Source: Burkholderiales bacterium (GTDB lineage: Bacteria; Pseudomonadota; Gammaproteobacteria; Burkholderiales; Burkholderiaceae_C). From it: 64,000 bases of DNA. Each line of letters opens with the position of its first letter. The stretch's first letter is position 1. Of this stretch, positions 10,439 to 19,673 are shown one piece after another. The stretch lies in NCBI GenBank assembly GCA_016185015.1, contig JACPOI010000057.1, forward strand, positions 62,001 through 126,000, read 5' to 3'. A model generated the notes under the pieces. That model saw nothing but the letters and a program-made list of their open reading frames with translations, ran no database searches and was not told the origin of the DNA. Made by a program: the position numbers and the translations under genes.

Positions 10439-11728
10439 TCAGTTGGGTGTTTTCTGGAAGGGGCCCCAGTCGGGCTCCCGGATGTCTCCGCCCTGCCCGG
10501 CCAGACGCGCCTTGATCTTGCCATCCAGCGTGGTGGTCATCAGGGCTTCGCGTTCCTGCTGCTTGGTGGCGTAGAGGAGCAGGCGGCCATTGGGGGCAAA
10601 ACTCGGGTTTTCGTCCGCACTGGTATCGGTCAGGGCCGTGACATTGCTGGTGGACAACTCCATCACATGGAGCTTGAAGGCACCACTCACCCGGGAAATA
10701 TAAGCCAGCCAGCGGCCGTCGGCGCTCAGGGAGGGGGAAATGTTGTAAGTGCCGGTAAACGTCACGCGCTCCGGGTTGCCGCCCGCGGCCGGCATGCGGT
10801 AGATCTGCGGACTGCCCCCCCGGTCGCTGACGAAGTAGATGAACTTGCCATCGTGCGAATAGGTGGGTTCGGTATCGATGCTGGACGATTGGGTCAGGCG
10901 ACGCGGTTCGCTCCCCGCGGTGGTGACGTCCAGCGTATAGAGCTGCGAACCGCCGTCGCGGCTCAGCGTGACGGCCAGGCTGCGCCCGTCGGGCGACCAG
11001 GCCGGGGCGCTGTTGGAGCCGCGGAAGTTGGCCACCAGGCGGCGCTTGCCGCTGGCCACGTCATGGACGTAGACCACCGGTTTGCGCGATTCGAAGGACA
11101 CGTAGGCCAGTTGCCGGCCCTCGGGTGACCAGCTCGGGGAAATGATGGGTTCGGGGCTGGTCAGGGCCGGCTGTGCGCCCTCGCCGTCCGCATCGGCCAC
11201 CCACAGGCTGTAGCGCTGGTCGGCCTTGGTGACGTAGGCGATACGGGTGGAAAAGATGCCCTTGTCGCCGGTCAGCTTCTCATAGACGAAGTCGGCAATG
11301 CGGTGCGCGGCCAGGCGCAGATCGGTCTGGCTGATGGCGTAACTCTGTCCGCCCAGGTCACGCCCGGCCACCACGTCCCAGAGGCGGAAGCGCACGTCAT
11401 AACGGCCGTCGGCCAGACGCGAGATGCTGCCTGCGACCAGGGAATCGGCACCGCTCTGGCGCCACGGCACCAGATCGGGCTTGGCGTTTTCGTCCAGCGC
11501 GCCCGTGCGGGTCGGCACGCTGCGGAACTGCCCGCTGCGCTCCAGGTCAGCCTGCACGATGGCGCTGATCTTCTGCGGCGCCGCGTCTTCGCCGCGGAAG
11601 GGGGCAAAGGCAATCGGCAGCTGCGTCAGGCCTACGCCTGACACCTCGACCCGGAACTGGGCATAAGCCGGCCAGGCGGCCAGCAGCGTCATCAAAGTCA
11701 GCAGATATCGTCTCATCATTTTCCGCAT
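10439..11728 (-). CDS. tolB: Tol-Pal system beta-propeller protein TolB
   Basis: Periplasmic protein of 429 aa: signal peptide (about 1-23, ending AYAQ), an N-terminal alpha/beta domain (about 25-160) and a six-bladed propeller of WSPDGR/FAPNGR-type repeats (ISPSWSPEGRQLAYVS, APAWSPDGRSLAV, PTYSHDGKFIYF, SPSLSADGRWLAYIS, PSFAPNGRLLLYA). The start ATG overlaps the upstream glycosyltransferase stop as TAATG. A second ATG three codons in (MMRRYLL) is possible. In most proteobacteria tolB follows tolQ-tolR-tolA; here those genes are not upstream in this window, and a glycan-operon gene stands there. Confidence 0.96.
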   Translation of the reverse strand: MRKMMRRYLLTLMTLLAAWPAYAQFRVEVSGVGLTQLPIAFAPFRGEDAAPQKISAIVQADLERSGQFRSVPTRTGALDENAKPDLVPWRQSGADSLVAGSISRLADGRYDVRFRLWDVVAGRDLGGQSYAISQTDLRLAAHRIADFVYEKLTGDKGIFSTRIAYVTKADQRYSLWVADADGEGAQPALTSPEPIISPSWSPEGRQLAYVSFESRKPVVYVHDVASGKRRLVANFRGSNSAPAWSPDGRSLAVTLSRDGGSQLYTLDVTTAGSEPRRLTQSSSIDTEPTYSHDGKFIYFVSDRGGSPQIYRMPAAGGNPERVTFTGTYNISPSLSADGRWLAYISRVSGAFKLHVMELSTSNVTALTDTSADENPSFAPNGRLLLYATKQQEREALMTTTLDGKIKARLAGQGGDIREPDWGPFQKTPN

Positions 11729-12582
11729 TATCCCAGCCTCGTCATGACAACATTGTCATCTGGACGGGCCTGAGCATAACCCGAGGCCGCACGCACGATG
11801 TCCGACTGCGCCCGCTCGCGCACCGTGCGGGCGTTCTGCGACTCCTGCGCGCGAGCCGCCTCCTTGTGCCAGAGGTGGAACACCTCGGTGGCGCAAAAAC
11901 CATTCTTGCGCGCCACGCCGGCATGGTGCAGACGCAGCACGAAATCAGCATCCTCATGACCCCAGCCGACAAAGGACTCGTCGAAGCCGTCGATGCGCTC
12001 GTAGTCGCTGCGCCAGACGCCCATATTGCAGCTGCGGATGCCTTTCCAGTAGAACTCGGGATGGACGCGTCCTCGCCAGTCGGGCAGACGCAACAGGTGG
12101 GTGAGCTTGCTGGCGTGGCCACGCAGGCGCTGACCCAGCCAGTACAGGGGACTGCGGCCGCAGATCTGTTCGGAACCGCGCACCACGGCCTGTGTGAGTT
12201 CGGGCGACAGCAGCACGCGGCTGCCGTTGACGAAATGTCCGGGCGCGGCCAGCTGCTTGTGACGGGCGATGAAATCCACCTCGGGCACGCAATCGCCGTC
12301 CATGAAGATGAGGTACGGCCCACTGGCCGCCGCCACGCCGCGGTTGCGCACCTTGGAGGCAGTGAAGCCGACATCGGGATGCCAGACGTGCGTCAGGCGC
12401 AGTTCGCGCGCCACGGCCGAATCGAGGATGGCCCGGCGATGTTCCTCACGCGAGCCGTCGTCGGCGACGATCACTTCGAAATTCCGGTCAGTCTGCCTGA
12501 CCAGCCCTGCGAGCACCGCCAGCAGCGCATCGCTGCGGTTGTAGGTGGTGATGACCACAGATACGATCTCGGAAGTCTTCAT
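11728..12582 (-). CDS. Family 2 glycosyltransferase with a galactosyltransferase-like C-terminal domain
   Basis: GT-A fold transferase of 284 aa. The N-terminus has SVVITTYNRSDAL and VIVADDGS; a DGD metal motif lies at 95-97 (LIFMDGDCVPE); the C-terminal part carries GWGHEDADFVLRL, typical of the Glyco_transf_7C module found in chondroitin-type polymerases. It probably adds a sugar at the cytoplasmic face. The ATG at 12582 overlaps the upstream stop (ATGA); an ATG seven codons earlier would lie inside the upstream gene. It is the last gene of the glycan operon and shares a TAATG junction with tolB. Donor and acceptor cannot be told from sequence. Confidence 0.8.
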   Translation of the reverse strand: MKTSEIVSVVITTYNRSDALLAVLAGLVRQTDRNFEVIVADDGSREEHRRAILDSAVARELRLTHVWHPDVGFTASKVRNRGVAAASGPYLIFMDGDCVPEVDFIARHKQLAAPGHFVNGSRVLLSPELTQAVVRGSEQICGRSPLYWLGQRLRGHASKLTHLLRLPDWRGRVHPEFYWKGIRSCNMGVWRSDYERIDGFDESFVGWGHEDADFVLRLHHAGVARKNGFCATEVFHLWHKEAARAQESQNARTVRERAQSDIVRAASGYAQARPDDNVVMTRLG

Positions 12583-14432
12583 TGACTTGCCATTCCCACA
12601 CACTCGCCGAAAACGACTCTGATCGTGTCTTTATCACCAGCATCGCAAGCACGTGCTAATTTCTCCAGACAGGGTTGCAGACCTGCCCAAGTCATGCAAT
12701 CTTCGCGCGCTGTCATGATACGCGGATGAATCGTAAGCGCAGGATCACCTCCAATGAGCAATTCCTCGTAGAGCTTCTCGCCAGGCCTCATGCCGGTAAT
12801 CGCTATCTCTATGTCACCATCCGGGTTCTGCGCATCTCGTACAGTTAAACCCGAGAGTTCAATCATGCGTCTGGCCATGTCCAGGATGCGCACGGGCTCT
12901 CCCATGTTCAGCACGAATACCTCTCCCCCCTTGGCCATGGCGCCAGCCTGCAAAACGAGTTGCGCTGCCTCCGGGATAGTCATGAAATAGCGCGTCACAT
13001 CCTGGTGCGTCACCGTCAGCGGCCCTCCCGCTGCCAACTGACGGCGAAACAGGGGTACCACGCTCCCACTCGAACCTAGCACATTGCCAAAACGCACCAT
13101 GCTGAAACAGGTCTGGCCGGCCTCGGCCGCCATCGCCTGCAACACCAGCTCGGCCATGCGCTTACTGGCCCCCATCACGCTTGTAGGGCGAACGGCCTTG
13201 TCGGTTGAAATCAGCACAAAACGGGCAACACCGCAGTCACGCGCCACGCGCGCCATCTTCAGCGTACCAAAGACATTGTTACGCACACCCTCGGCCGGGT
13301 TAGCCTCAACCATCGGAACATGCTTGTAGGCCGCCGCATGGTAAATCGTGTGAGGGTTGTACTGTCGGCAGATCTCCAACAGGCACGTCTCATGGTTCAC
13401 GCTGCCCAACAGCGGCACCAGTTCGACCGCCCACCCGCTGACCAGGCTGAGCGCCTGCAATTCCTGATGAATGCTATAGAGAGCAAACTCGCTATGATCA
13501 AGCAGCAGCAGACGGCTAGGCTGTTGCCCTGCGATCTGACGGCACAATTCGCTACCAATGCTGCCCCCCGCCCCCGTCACCAGCACGACCTGTCGGGCCA
13601 GATCTCGGGCTAGTAACTCAGGATCTGGTGGAACGGGATCGCGCCCGAGCAGATCTTCAATATCCAGTTCCCTGAAATCCTGTACAGTCACGCGCCCACT
13701 CGTCAGGTCGGCCATGCCAGGCAGGGTTCGGATATGCACCGGCAGATGGCGCAGGCTTTCGATGATGCGGTTGCGGCGCTCGCGCGTCACGCTGGGTAAG
13801 GCCAGCAGGATATCGGTGATGCCTTTTCTGGACACCAAATCAGCCAATTCGCTCGCAGCGTGCACAGGCACACCATTGATGCTTCGCCCAGTCTTGGTCG
13901 GATCGTCATCCACAAACCCGAGCAAACGGAACTGGCCATCCATACCCAGCGCAGCGGCAGTCTGGGCACCGGCCATGCCTGCGCCATAGATCAGAAAGCG
14001 AGACTGTATCCCCACAGACTGAACCTGGCCGACCAGCCAGAAACGGGCCAACGCGCGGCTGGATCCGACCAGCAGCAGAAATACAAGCGGCTGCAACACC
14101 CCCAGCGTGCGCGGCACATTATCCCAGCGCGTCCACAGCAGCACCCCCAGAAAAAAGGTACCGTAGACCGCCACGGCCTTGGCCGTCGTCAGTAGCGCCG
14201 CCTGGCCGGTATAACGGAAGATGGCCCGATACAGGCCCAGGCGGATGAACACCGGGATAGCAAGTAATGGGGCCAGCACATAGACGCGCAGCTGCACCTC
14301 ATCGGGCCAGTTCGGGTTGTCCAGCCGCAGGGAAAACGCCAGCCATGTCGCTAGCAGCGACAGGGCCACGTCCATCCCCACAACCACAAGTCGCTTCATG
14401 GCACGAGGCCAGGCCAGTATCTTTTGCTGCAT
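12579..14432 (-). CDS. pglF: UDP-GlcNAc 4,6-dehydratase-type membrane SDR (WbpM/PglF family)
   Basis: Inner-membrane protein of 617 aa. Four hydrophobic segments (about 17-125) and a CoA-binding-like Rossmann domain (about 145-245) precede the catalytic SDR domain with TGAGGSIGS (286-294), STDK (409-412) and Met420-Lys424 in place of the usual Tyr-xxx-Lys, the mark of WbpM/PglF enzymes. The family converts UDP-GlcNAc to the 4-keto-6-deoxy sugar. With the downstream-named aminotransferase, acetyltransferase and phosphoglycosyl transferase nearby (15987-18407) it completes a bacillosamine-type set. I chose ATG 14432, 16 bases past the upstream stop; an upstream in-frame start at 14501 would overlap that gene. 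Confidence 0.85.
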   Translation of the reverse strand: MQQKILAWPRAMKRLVVVGMDVALSLLATWLAFSLRLDNPNWPDEVQLRVYVLAPLLAIPVFIRLGLYRAIFRYTGQAALLTTAKAVAVYGTFFLGVLLWTRWDNVPRTLGVLQPLVFLLLVGSSRALARFWLVGQVQSVGIQSRFLIYGAGMAGAQTAAALGMDGQFRLLGFVDDDPTKTGRSINGVPVHAASELADLVSRKGITDILLALPSVTRERRNRIIESLRHLPVHIRTLPGMADLTSGRVTVQDFRELDIEDLLGRDPVPPDPELLARDLARQVVLVTGAGGSIGSELCRQIAGQQPSRLLLLDHSEFALYSIHQELQALSLVSGWAVELVPLLGSVNHETCLLEICRQYNPHTIYHAAAYKHVPMVEANPAEGVRNNVFGTLKMARVARDCGVARFVLISTDKAVRPTSVMGASKRMAELVLQAMAAEAGQTCFSMVRFGNVLGSSGSVVPLFRRQLAAGGPLTVTHQDVTRYFMTIPEAAQLVLQAGAMAKGGEVFVLNMGEPVRILDMARRMIELSGLTVRDAQNPDGDIEIAITGMRPGEKLYEELLIGGDPALTIHPRIMTAREDCMTWAGLQPCLEKLARACDAGDKDTIRVVFGECVGMASQ

Positions 14433-14448
14433 GCGCCCTATCCGTATC

Positions 14449-15990
14449 TCAACTTTGCCTGTCGCCAACGTCCTGCAGCCAGCCTGCCCAGAAAAATCCA
14501 ATCAGGGCGCCCTGCATCTGCAGGAAATGCTCCCGGTATACAGAATCAAAAAAACCCCTTGAAATCCAGAAGATACACAGCATGAAAAGCCCCAACTCCC
14601 ACCCGCTCCATTCTCTCTTCAACAAGCCGGCTACCACCACCCACAGAAGATAAATGATCATCCCAAGGTATAGGAGCATGCCACCCCATCCCAATGCGAG
14701 TGCCAGATCAATCCAGCCCTGGTGAGGATGGGCAAAATCCAGGGATGGAACGCCGCCACAGCGCTCGTGCATCGATAGTTTGTAGGCGCTGCGCGAACCA
14801 TCCAATCCGAAAGGCTGCTCAAGCACAAGCTGCAGCCCAGCACGCATCACCAGCACCCTGCCCCCATCCCCCCTCATCCCCTGAAGAATCTCGTCCACCT
14901 GATGCACCGGCATACCGGTCAACCGGTTCCTAATGCCCGACTCCAACTCAGCACTGATGCCATGACAGACTACCCCCATGGCATCCGGAACCCAGAACCC
15001 AATGGTGGCCTTGTGCAGCATGGTTCGCCATCTGGGATCCTTCTCATACGACTGGTAGGCAAGAAAACCCATCAGGCACAGCATCCCCAGAACAGCCATT
15101 CCGAGCGAGACCAGCCGCCCTGCCGCCGGCCTGACACCATCAGCGGATTTCCCCCTCCAAAGCTGTGCCACTGCCACCAAGATAACCAGGAGGACCATGA
15201 AGCTGATGCACAAGATTGACGCTCGTGAACTGGCCAGCACCGGGACCAGGTATGAACAGCCCAACAGAAAGATCAGCCATGCAAGTTTTTTGATCTCACG
15301 GCGCTTCTGCCAATCAGCCAGCCCCCATGCAGCAAACGCGATGAATGCGTGCGCAGCTGTTGCGCCCAAGTTGGCGTGGATGGGATCAAAGCCACGGAAA
15401 CCCCAAGGAAAGTTTGACAGGCCGGGCCAGGCGACATTACCAACATTGCGTACCAACACATCAAGAATCGCAGCCCAGGATGCATCTTCGATATACGCCG
15501 GATAGCCCAACCCTCCCATCCAAGCCCACAAAAACAGGATGAGGTAGACAAAAGGATAAAAGGCCGATGCCAGCCCTATCCACAGCAAATCCCGCGCAGT
15601 CGGCGAGATCCTGCGGACGACGACAAAGGCAACAAACCAGGCCAACAGCGATTCGAGCCATTGCCCACCCAGCTCACGCCAGGCCACGCCTGGATCCCGG
15701 GCGGTCAGCGGAAAAAGCAGCAGGAAAGATGCCCATATCATGAGCCATGCGGTGGGCTTCCCGATTCCGGCGGAGGTATTTGCGCTCTTGCAGGTTGCAA
15801 AGCAGAAGAACAAGGACTGAAACACCAGGATCGCCAATAGGACGTTCCTGAGGGCGATCGGGCCTGCAATGGGCAGCACCGCCAGATAAGCCAGAAACAA
15901 ACACCAATGCACCTTCTGCGGCAGAATGAATTTCTCCGGCCCATGCCGCATGCGCGAAACCAGGTAGGTCATGCCGCCGTGCACTCTCAT
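14449..15990 (-). CDS. O-antigen ligase/polymerase-family polytopic membrane protein (Wzy, WaaL or PglL type)
   Basis: Inner-membrane protein of 513 aa with about 10-12 hydrophobic segments and one large periplasmic loop (about 310-430). The loop ends with DFAHPHQGWIDLALALG, the HPH(N/Q) signature of the Wzy_C/O-antigen-ligase superfamily, and the segment SSRASILCIS resembles the conserved Arg region. Family members polymerise O-units, ligate them to lipid A-core, or attach them to proteins. Sequence reading cannot separate these roles. It starts at an ATGA overlap with the aminotransferase gene and is the only such protein in the locus. Its DNA looks more AT-rich than its neighbours. Confidence 0.8.
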   Translation of the reverse strand: MRVHGGMTYLVSRMRHGPEKFILPQKVHWCLFLAYLAVLPIAGPIALRNVLLAILVFQSLFFCFATCKSANTSAGIGKPTAWLMIWASFLLLFPLTARDPGVAWRELGGQWLESLLAWFVAFVVVRRISPTARDLLWIGLASAFYPFVYLILFLWAWMGGLGYPAYIEDASWAAILDVLVRNVGNVAWPGLSNFPWGFRGFDPIHANLGATAAHAFIAFAAWGLADWQKRREIKKLAWLIFLLGCSYLVPVLASSRASILCISFMVLLVILVAVAQLWRGKSADGVRPAAGRLVSLGMAVLGMLCLMGFLAYQSYEKDPRWRTMLHKATIGFWVPDAMGVVCHGISAELESGIRNRLTGMPVHQVDEILQGMRGDGGRVLVMRAGLQLVLEQPFGLDGSRSAYKLSMHERCGGVPSLDFAHPHQGWIDLALALGWGGMLLYLGMIIYLLWVVVAGLLKREWSGWELGLFMLCIFWISRGFFDSVYREHFLQMQGALIGFFWAGWLQDVGDRQS

Positions 15991-17165
15991 TTTCCCTCTA
16001 CCATCGTCAGGACGTGTCGGACAGCCCGCACGGTTGCATCAATCTCCTGAGCACCAAGGGTGGGATGCACAAGAAACATCAGACTCGTCTCACCCAGCGT
16101 CCGGGCGACTGGCAAGCGGTCGGCTGGGCGCCAGGGCGTGCCATCAAATGCCTTTTCCTGATAGACCTCTGAACAGGAGCCCTGGTAACAGGGCACGCCG
16201 CCCGCGTTGATCGCTTCCACGATGCGGTCGCGGCTCCAGCCCGGGGCCAGGTTCTGCGGCTGCACGTAGACATAGCACTTGTACCAAGCGTGCGCACTGT
16301 CGGCCGGCGGCTCCTCTACCCGCAGCGCAGCGTGGGCGCGACAGGCCTCCAGGATGGCTGCAGCGTTTGCCGTGCGTCGCCGAGTCCAATCGCCCAGGCG
16401 CCGCAACTGGATGCGGCCGATGGCGGCCTGCATTTCCAGCATGCGCCAGTTGGTACCGAAGCTCTCGTGTAGCCAGCGGAAGCCGGGTGGGTGCTGGCGC
16501 TCGTACACTGCGGCATAACTCTTACCATGGTCCTTGTAGGCCCACATGGTGCGCCACACAGCTTCGTCATCCGTCGTGACCATGCCGCCTTCGCCCCCGG
16601 TCGTCATGATCTTGTCCTGGCAGAAGCTCCAGGCCCCCACGTGGCCGATGCTGCCCACGCTGCGCCCCTTGTAGCGGGCGCCATGCGCCTGGGCACAGTC
16701 CTCGATGACTTTCAGGCCGTGCTGGGCCGCCAGCGCCATGATGGGGTCCATGTCGCAGGGCCAGCCCGCCAGGTGCACGCAGACCACGGCTTTGGTGCGC
16801 GGGGTGAGGACCGCTGCGATGGTGCGCGCGGACAGGTTGCCACTGTCGGGCTCGACGTCGGCAAACACCGGCGTTGCGCCTGCATTGACGACGCAGGACA
16901 CACTGGCGATGAAGGTGCGCGGCGTGACCACCACCTCGTCGCCGGGGCCGATGCCCAGGCCCTTGAGGGCCAGGTCCAGCGCCAGGGTGCCATTGGCCAG
17001 TGCGATCGCATGGCCGGTACCGCACCACGCCGCGAACTCGCGCTCAAACTCGCGGCACTCGTTGCCGGTCCAGTAGTTGACCTTGTTGGACAGCAGCACC
17101 TGCTGCACGGCCCGCGCCTCCTCATCGGTGAAGCTGGGCCAGGGAGAAAAGGGAGTGTTCAACAT
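15987..17165 (-). CDS. pglE: DegT/DnrJ/EryC1/StrS sugar aminotransferase (PglE type)
   Basis: PLP enzyme of 392 aa. Fold-type I features are visible: ANGTLALDLAL, GDEVVVTPRTFIAS, Asp156 in VIEDCAQAHGA and the Schiff-base Lys185 in FCQDKIMTTGGEGGM. The family moves an amino group from glutamate onto nucleotide-linked keto sugars. Placed between a WbpM/PglF-type dehydratase and PglD/PglC-type proteins, it most likely makes UDP-4-amino-4,6-dideoxy-GlcNAc, the precursor of diacetylbacillosamine. The substrate is inferred from context only. Confidence 0.82.
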   Translation of the reverse strand: MLNTPFSPWPSFTDEEARAVQQVLLSNKVNYWTGNECREFEREFAAWCGTGHAIALANGTLALDLALKGLGIGPGDEVVVTPRTFIASVSCVVNAGATPVFADVEPDSGNLSARTIAAVLTPRTKAVVCVHLAGWPCDMDPIMALAAQHGLKVIEDCAQAHGARYKGRSVGSIGHVGAWSFCQDKIMTTGGEGGMVTTDDEAVWRTMWAYKDHGKSYAAVYERQHPPGFRWLHESFGTNWRMLEMQAAIGRIQLRRLGDWTRRRTANAAAILEACRAHAALRVEEPPADSAHAWYKCYVYVQPQNLAPGWSRDRIVEAINAGGVPCYQGSCSEVYQEKAFDGTPWRPADRLPVARTLGETSLMFLVHPTLGAQEIDATVRAVRHVLTMVEGK

Positions 17166-17184
17166 CTTGCAGCGGGTTCAGATT

Positions 17185-17817
17185 TCATGATTTTTGGACT
17201 TCAAGCAAGCGCGCCGGATTGCCCACCACGGTCTGTGCATCCGGCACCAGCTGGACCACCACAGCACCGGCCCCGACCATGGCGCGATCACCGATGGTCA
17301 TGCCCTGCTTCACGGCTGCCCCCACCCCCACCCAGCTGCAGCAGCCCACCCGGACGTTGCCCGAGAGATGGGCGCCCGGGCAGATATGTACGGCATCGCC
17401 CAGTTGGCAATCGTGATCGACCGTCGCACCGGTATTGATGATGCCAGCCTGTCCCACGATGGCATCGATGTTCACCACAGCACCCGCCATCACCACCGTG
17501 CCCAGGCCCAGCCTGGCATGACGGCTCACGGTCGCCGCGGGATGCACCACCGTCACCAGGGACGCACCGGCAGCCAGAAGTGCCTGGTGCTTTTCCCAGC
17601 GCACCGCGCAGTCGCCGATGGAGACCAGCACACCCTGAAACTCCTGCAACCGCGCCATCAGCGCGGCGCTGTCACCCGTCACCGGCCAAAGACCGTTACG
17701 GCTGCGCTGCGGCCAGGCATCATCGAAGAATTCCACCTCATCCCAGCCGCTGGCCAGGGCGGCATCGGCCACCACCTTGCCGTGGCCGCTGGCGCCGAGC
17801 AGGGCGAGCCGCTTCAT
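17185..17817 (-). CDS. pglD: Sugar O/N-acyltransferase of the PglD/NeuD family
   Basis: Acetyl-CoA-dependent acyltransferase of 210 aa. An N-terminal Rossmann-like domain (KRLALLGASGHGKVVADAA) binds the nucleotide sugar, and hexapeptide repeats (about 95-200) form a left-handed beta helix (IDAIVGQAGIINTGATVDHDCQLGD). The catalytic His is likely in TVDHDC. In the pgl pathway such an enzyme acetylates the 4-amino group to give UDP-N,N'-diacetylbacillosamine. The start overlaps the PglC-like gene's stop by four bases. Confidence 0.83.
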   Translation of the reverse strand: MKRLALLGASGHGKVVADAALASGWDEVEFFDDAWPQRSRNGLWPVTGDSAALMARLQEFQGVLVSIGDCAVRWEKHQALLAAGASLVTVVHPAATVSRHARLGLGTVVMAGAVVNIDAIVGQAGIINTGATVDHDCQLGDAVHICPGAHLSGNVRVGCCSWVGVGAAVKQGMTIGDRAMVGAGAVVVQLVPDAQTVVGNPARLLEVQKS

Positions 17818-18407
17818 GACTTGTCCCCCGTGAACCGGGGCATGGTGGCCTCACCCTGGGCACTGATGCCTTCGCGCACCAGCACCTTGCGCACCGTCAG
17901 CCAGAGGATGCGCAGGTCGAGCCAAAGCGAGCGATGGTCGACATACCAGACGTCGAGCTTGAAACGCTCCTCCCAGCTGACGGCATTGCGCCCGTTGACC
18001 TGGGCCCAGCCGGTGATGCCCGGACGCACCTCGTGCCGGCGCGCCTGCTCGGGGGAGTACAGGGGCAGGTACTCCATCAGCAGTGGGCGCGGGCCGACCA
18101 GGCTCATCTCGCCGCGCAGTACGTTCCACAGCTCGGGCAATTCGTCCAGGCTGCTGGCGCGCATAAAGCGACCGAAGGCGGTCAGTCGCCGGGCATCCGG
18201 CAGTAGCTCGCCGTCCGGGCCGCGCTCGTCCGTCATAGTGCGGAACTTGACCATCATGAACGGCCGCCCGCGCAGGCCGGGGCGGACTTGGCGGAACAAG
18301 ACGGGGCTGCCGAGCTGGCGCCTCACCATTGCGTACAGCACGAGCAGGGGTAGGGCCAGCACGGCCAGCGCTGAGATGGCCACGATCAGGTCGAACAGGC
18401 GCTTCAT
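17814..18407 (-). CDS. pglC: Initiating phosphoglycosyl transferase (PglC type)
   Basis: Monotopic membrane enzyme of 197 aa that transfers a phospho-sugar from a UDP-sugar to undecaprenyl phosphate, starting glycan assembly. It has the single N-terminal membrane helix (about 5-28), KFRTM, the catalytic Asp88-Glu89 in SSLDELPELWNVL and GPRPLL. Its size fits the minimal PglC form rather than the larger WcaJ/WbaP enzymes. Adjacent PglD/E/F-like genes suggest diacetylbacillosamine-1-phosphate as substrate, though this is inferred. It overlaps both neighbours by four bases. Confidence 0.88.
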   Translation of the reverse strand: MKRLFDLIVAISALAVLALPLLVLYAMVRRQLGSPVLFRQVRPGLRGRPFMMVKFRTMTDERGPDGELLPDARRLTAFGRFMRASSLDELPELWNVLRGEMSLVGPRPLLMEYLPLYSPEQARRHEVRPGITGWAQVNGRNAVSWEERFKLDVWYVDHRSLWLDLRILWLTVRKVLVREGISAQGEATMPRFTGDKS

Positions 18408-19663
18408 GCCTTCAAGCCCCCCGGCCCGGCGACCTTATCGCCGGCACGCTCGCCAAAGAGGATGGCCAGATAGTTCTTCGCCAGCGTTTCGTAGCGGCGG
18501 TTGGCCAGGATCCAGGCCCGGCCCCGCTGGCCAATGGCGTCGCGCGTCGGTATGTCCATGGCCGCATAACGCAAGACTTCCCGGCGCAGTGCCGCCACGT
18601 CGCCGGCCGGCACATAGGTGCCGCAATCCGCCTCGTTGATCATCGAGGGGTAGCCGGTGTACGACGCCACCACCGGCTTGCCAGCCAGCATGTAGTCGAT
18701 CACCTTGTTCAGCGACTGCCCGTATTTCCAGACCGTCGACACATGCACCGAGAAATACAGCAGGTCGCACCTGGAAAGAACGGCCTGCACCATCTGCTTG
18801 GGCACGCGAGGCGCAAACGTCAGGTTGGGCAGGTGGGCGTACTTGCGCTGGTAATGTGCCCGCAGGTCGCCCTCGCCGACAACGAGGAAGTGGACCCGGG
18901 GATCGTCCTTCATCGACTCGGCGCAGTCGAGCATGGTGTCCAGCGCATTGGTGATGCCGATGGCGCCGGCATGCGCCACGATGAACTTGCCACGGGGGAT
19001 GTACTTCTCGACGTAGTCGGCCGGCAGCTCGTCGCCTGCAGCCAGCGTTGCCTCGTCGACCCCCATGGGTATGCAGTAGGTCTTCGTGGCCTGACCCAGC
19101 ACGCCGGCGACGTGTTCCCCGAGGTTGGGCATGGTACCGACGATGGCATCGGCATACCGGTAGCCCAGCTTCTCGATGAAGCCCAGGCCCAGCACCAGCG
19201 GACTCCAGCGGCTGAAGCCGCCCTCCTCGGTGATGGTCAGAGGCCAGATATCGCGGATCTCGAGCACCAGGCGGCATTTGTAGCGCCGACGTAGCAGGAA
19301 GCCGTTGAGGATGGTGAGCAGGGACAGGCTGGAGACGATGACGAGGTCGGGCGTTGGCAGCGGGTCCTTGGGCAGGCGCCACAGCCGCCACTCGAAATCC
19401 AGCCAGCTCAGAATGCGCCGCAAGGACTTGGCCACCGCGTATTTCATGGTCCGGACCCAGTACAGCTGGATACCGTCGACCTCCTGGAGCAGATAGGGCC
19501 GGTCAAGCTCGGGCACCTCTGCCAGCTGGTTCGAGTCCGAAGTGATGATGACGGTCCGGTAACCCATCCGGGCCCACTCCCGTGCAATCAGATAGCCACG
19601 CCCACCCGCGCTGGCCTTGGCAGGTGGGGAGACGTACTTGGAGACGTACCAGATACAGGGCAT
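18404..19663 (-). CDS. Family 4 (GT-B) glycosyltransferase, WbuB-like
   Basis: A 419-aa GT-B protein. The N-terminal half carries the glycine-rich GGRGYLIAREWARMGY; the C-terminal nucleotide-sugar region has HAGAIGITNALDTMLD and NKVIDYMLAGKPVVASY. Directly upstream of the PglC-like gene, it is a good candidate for adding the second sugar to the lipid-linked first residue. ATG 19663 is preferred; an adjacent upstream GTG at 19666 is equally in frame. Donor and linkage are unknown. Confidence 0.8.
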   Translation of the reverse strand: MPCIWYVSKYVSPPAKASAGGRGYLIAREWARMGYRTVIITSDSNQLAEVPELDRPYLLQEVDGIQLYWVRTMKYAVAKSLRRILSWLDFEWRLWRLPKDPLPTPDLVIVSSLSLLTILNGFLLRRRYKCRLVLEIRDIWPLTITEEGGFSRWSPLVLGLGFIEKLGYRYADAIVGTMPNLGEHVAGVLGQATKTYCIPMGVDEATLAAGDELPADYVEKYIPRGKFIVAHAGAIGITNALDTMLDCAESMKDDPRVHFLVVGEGDLRAHYQRKYAHLPNLTFAPRVPKQMVQAVLSRCDLLYFSVHVSTVWKYGQSLNKVIDYMLAGKPVVASYTGYPSMINEADCGTYVPAGDVAALRREVLRYAAMDIPTRDAIGQRGRAWILANRRYETLAKNYLAILFGERAGDKVAGPGGLKA

Positions 19664-19673
19664 CACGGGCGGC

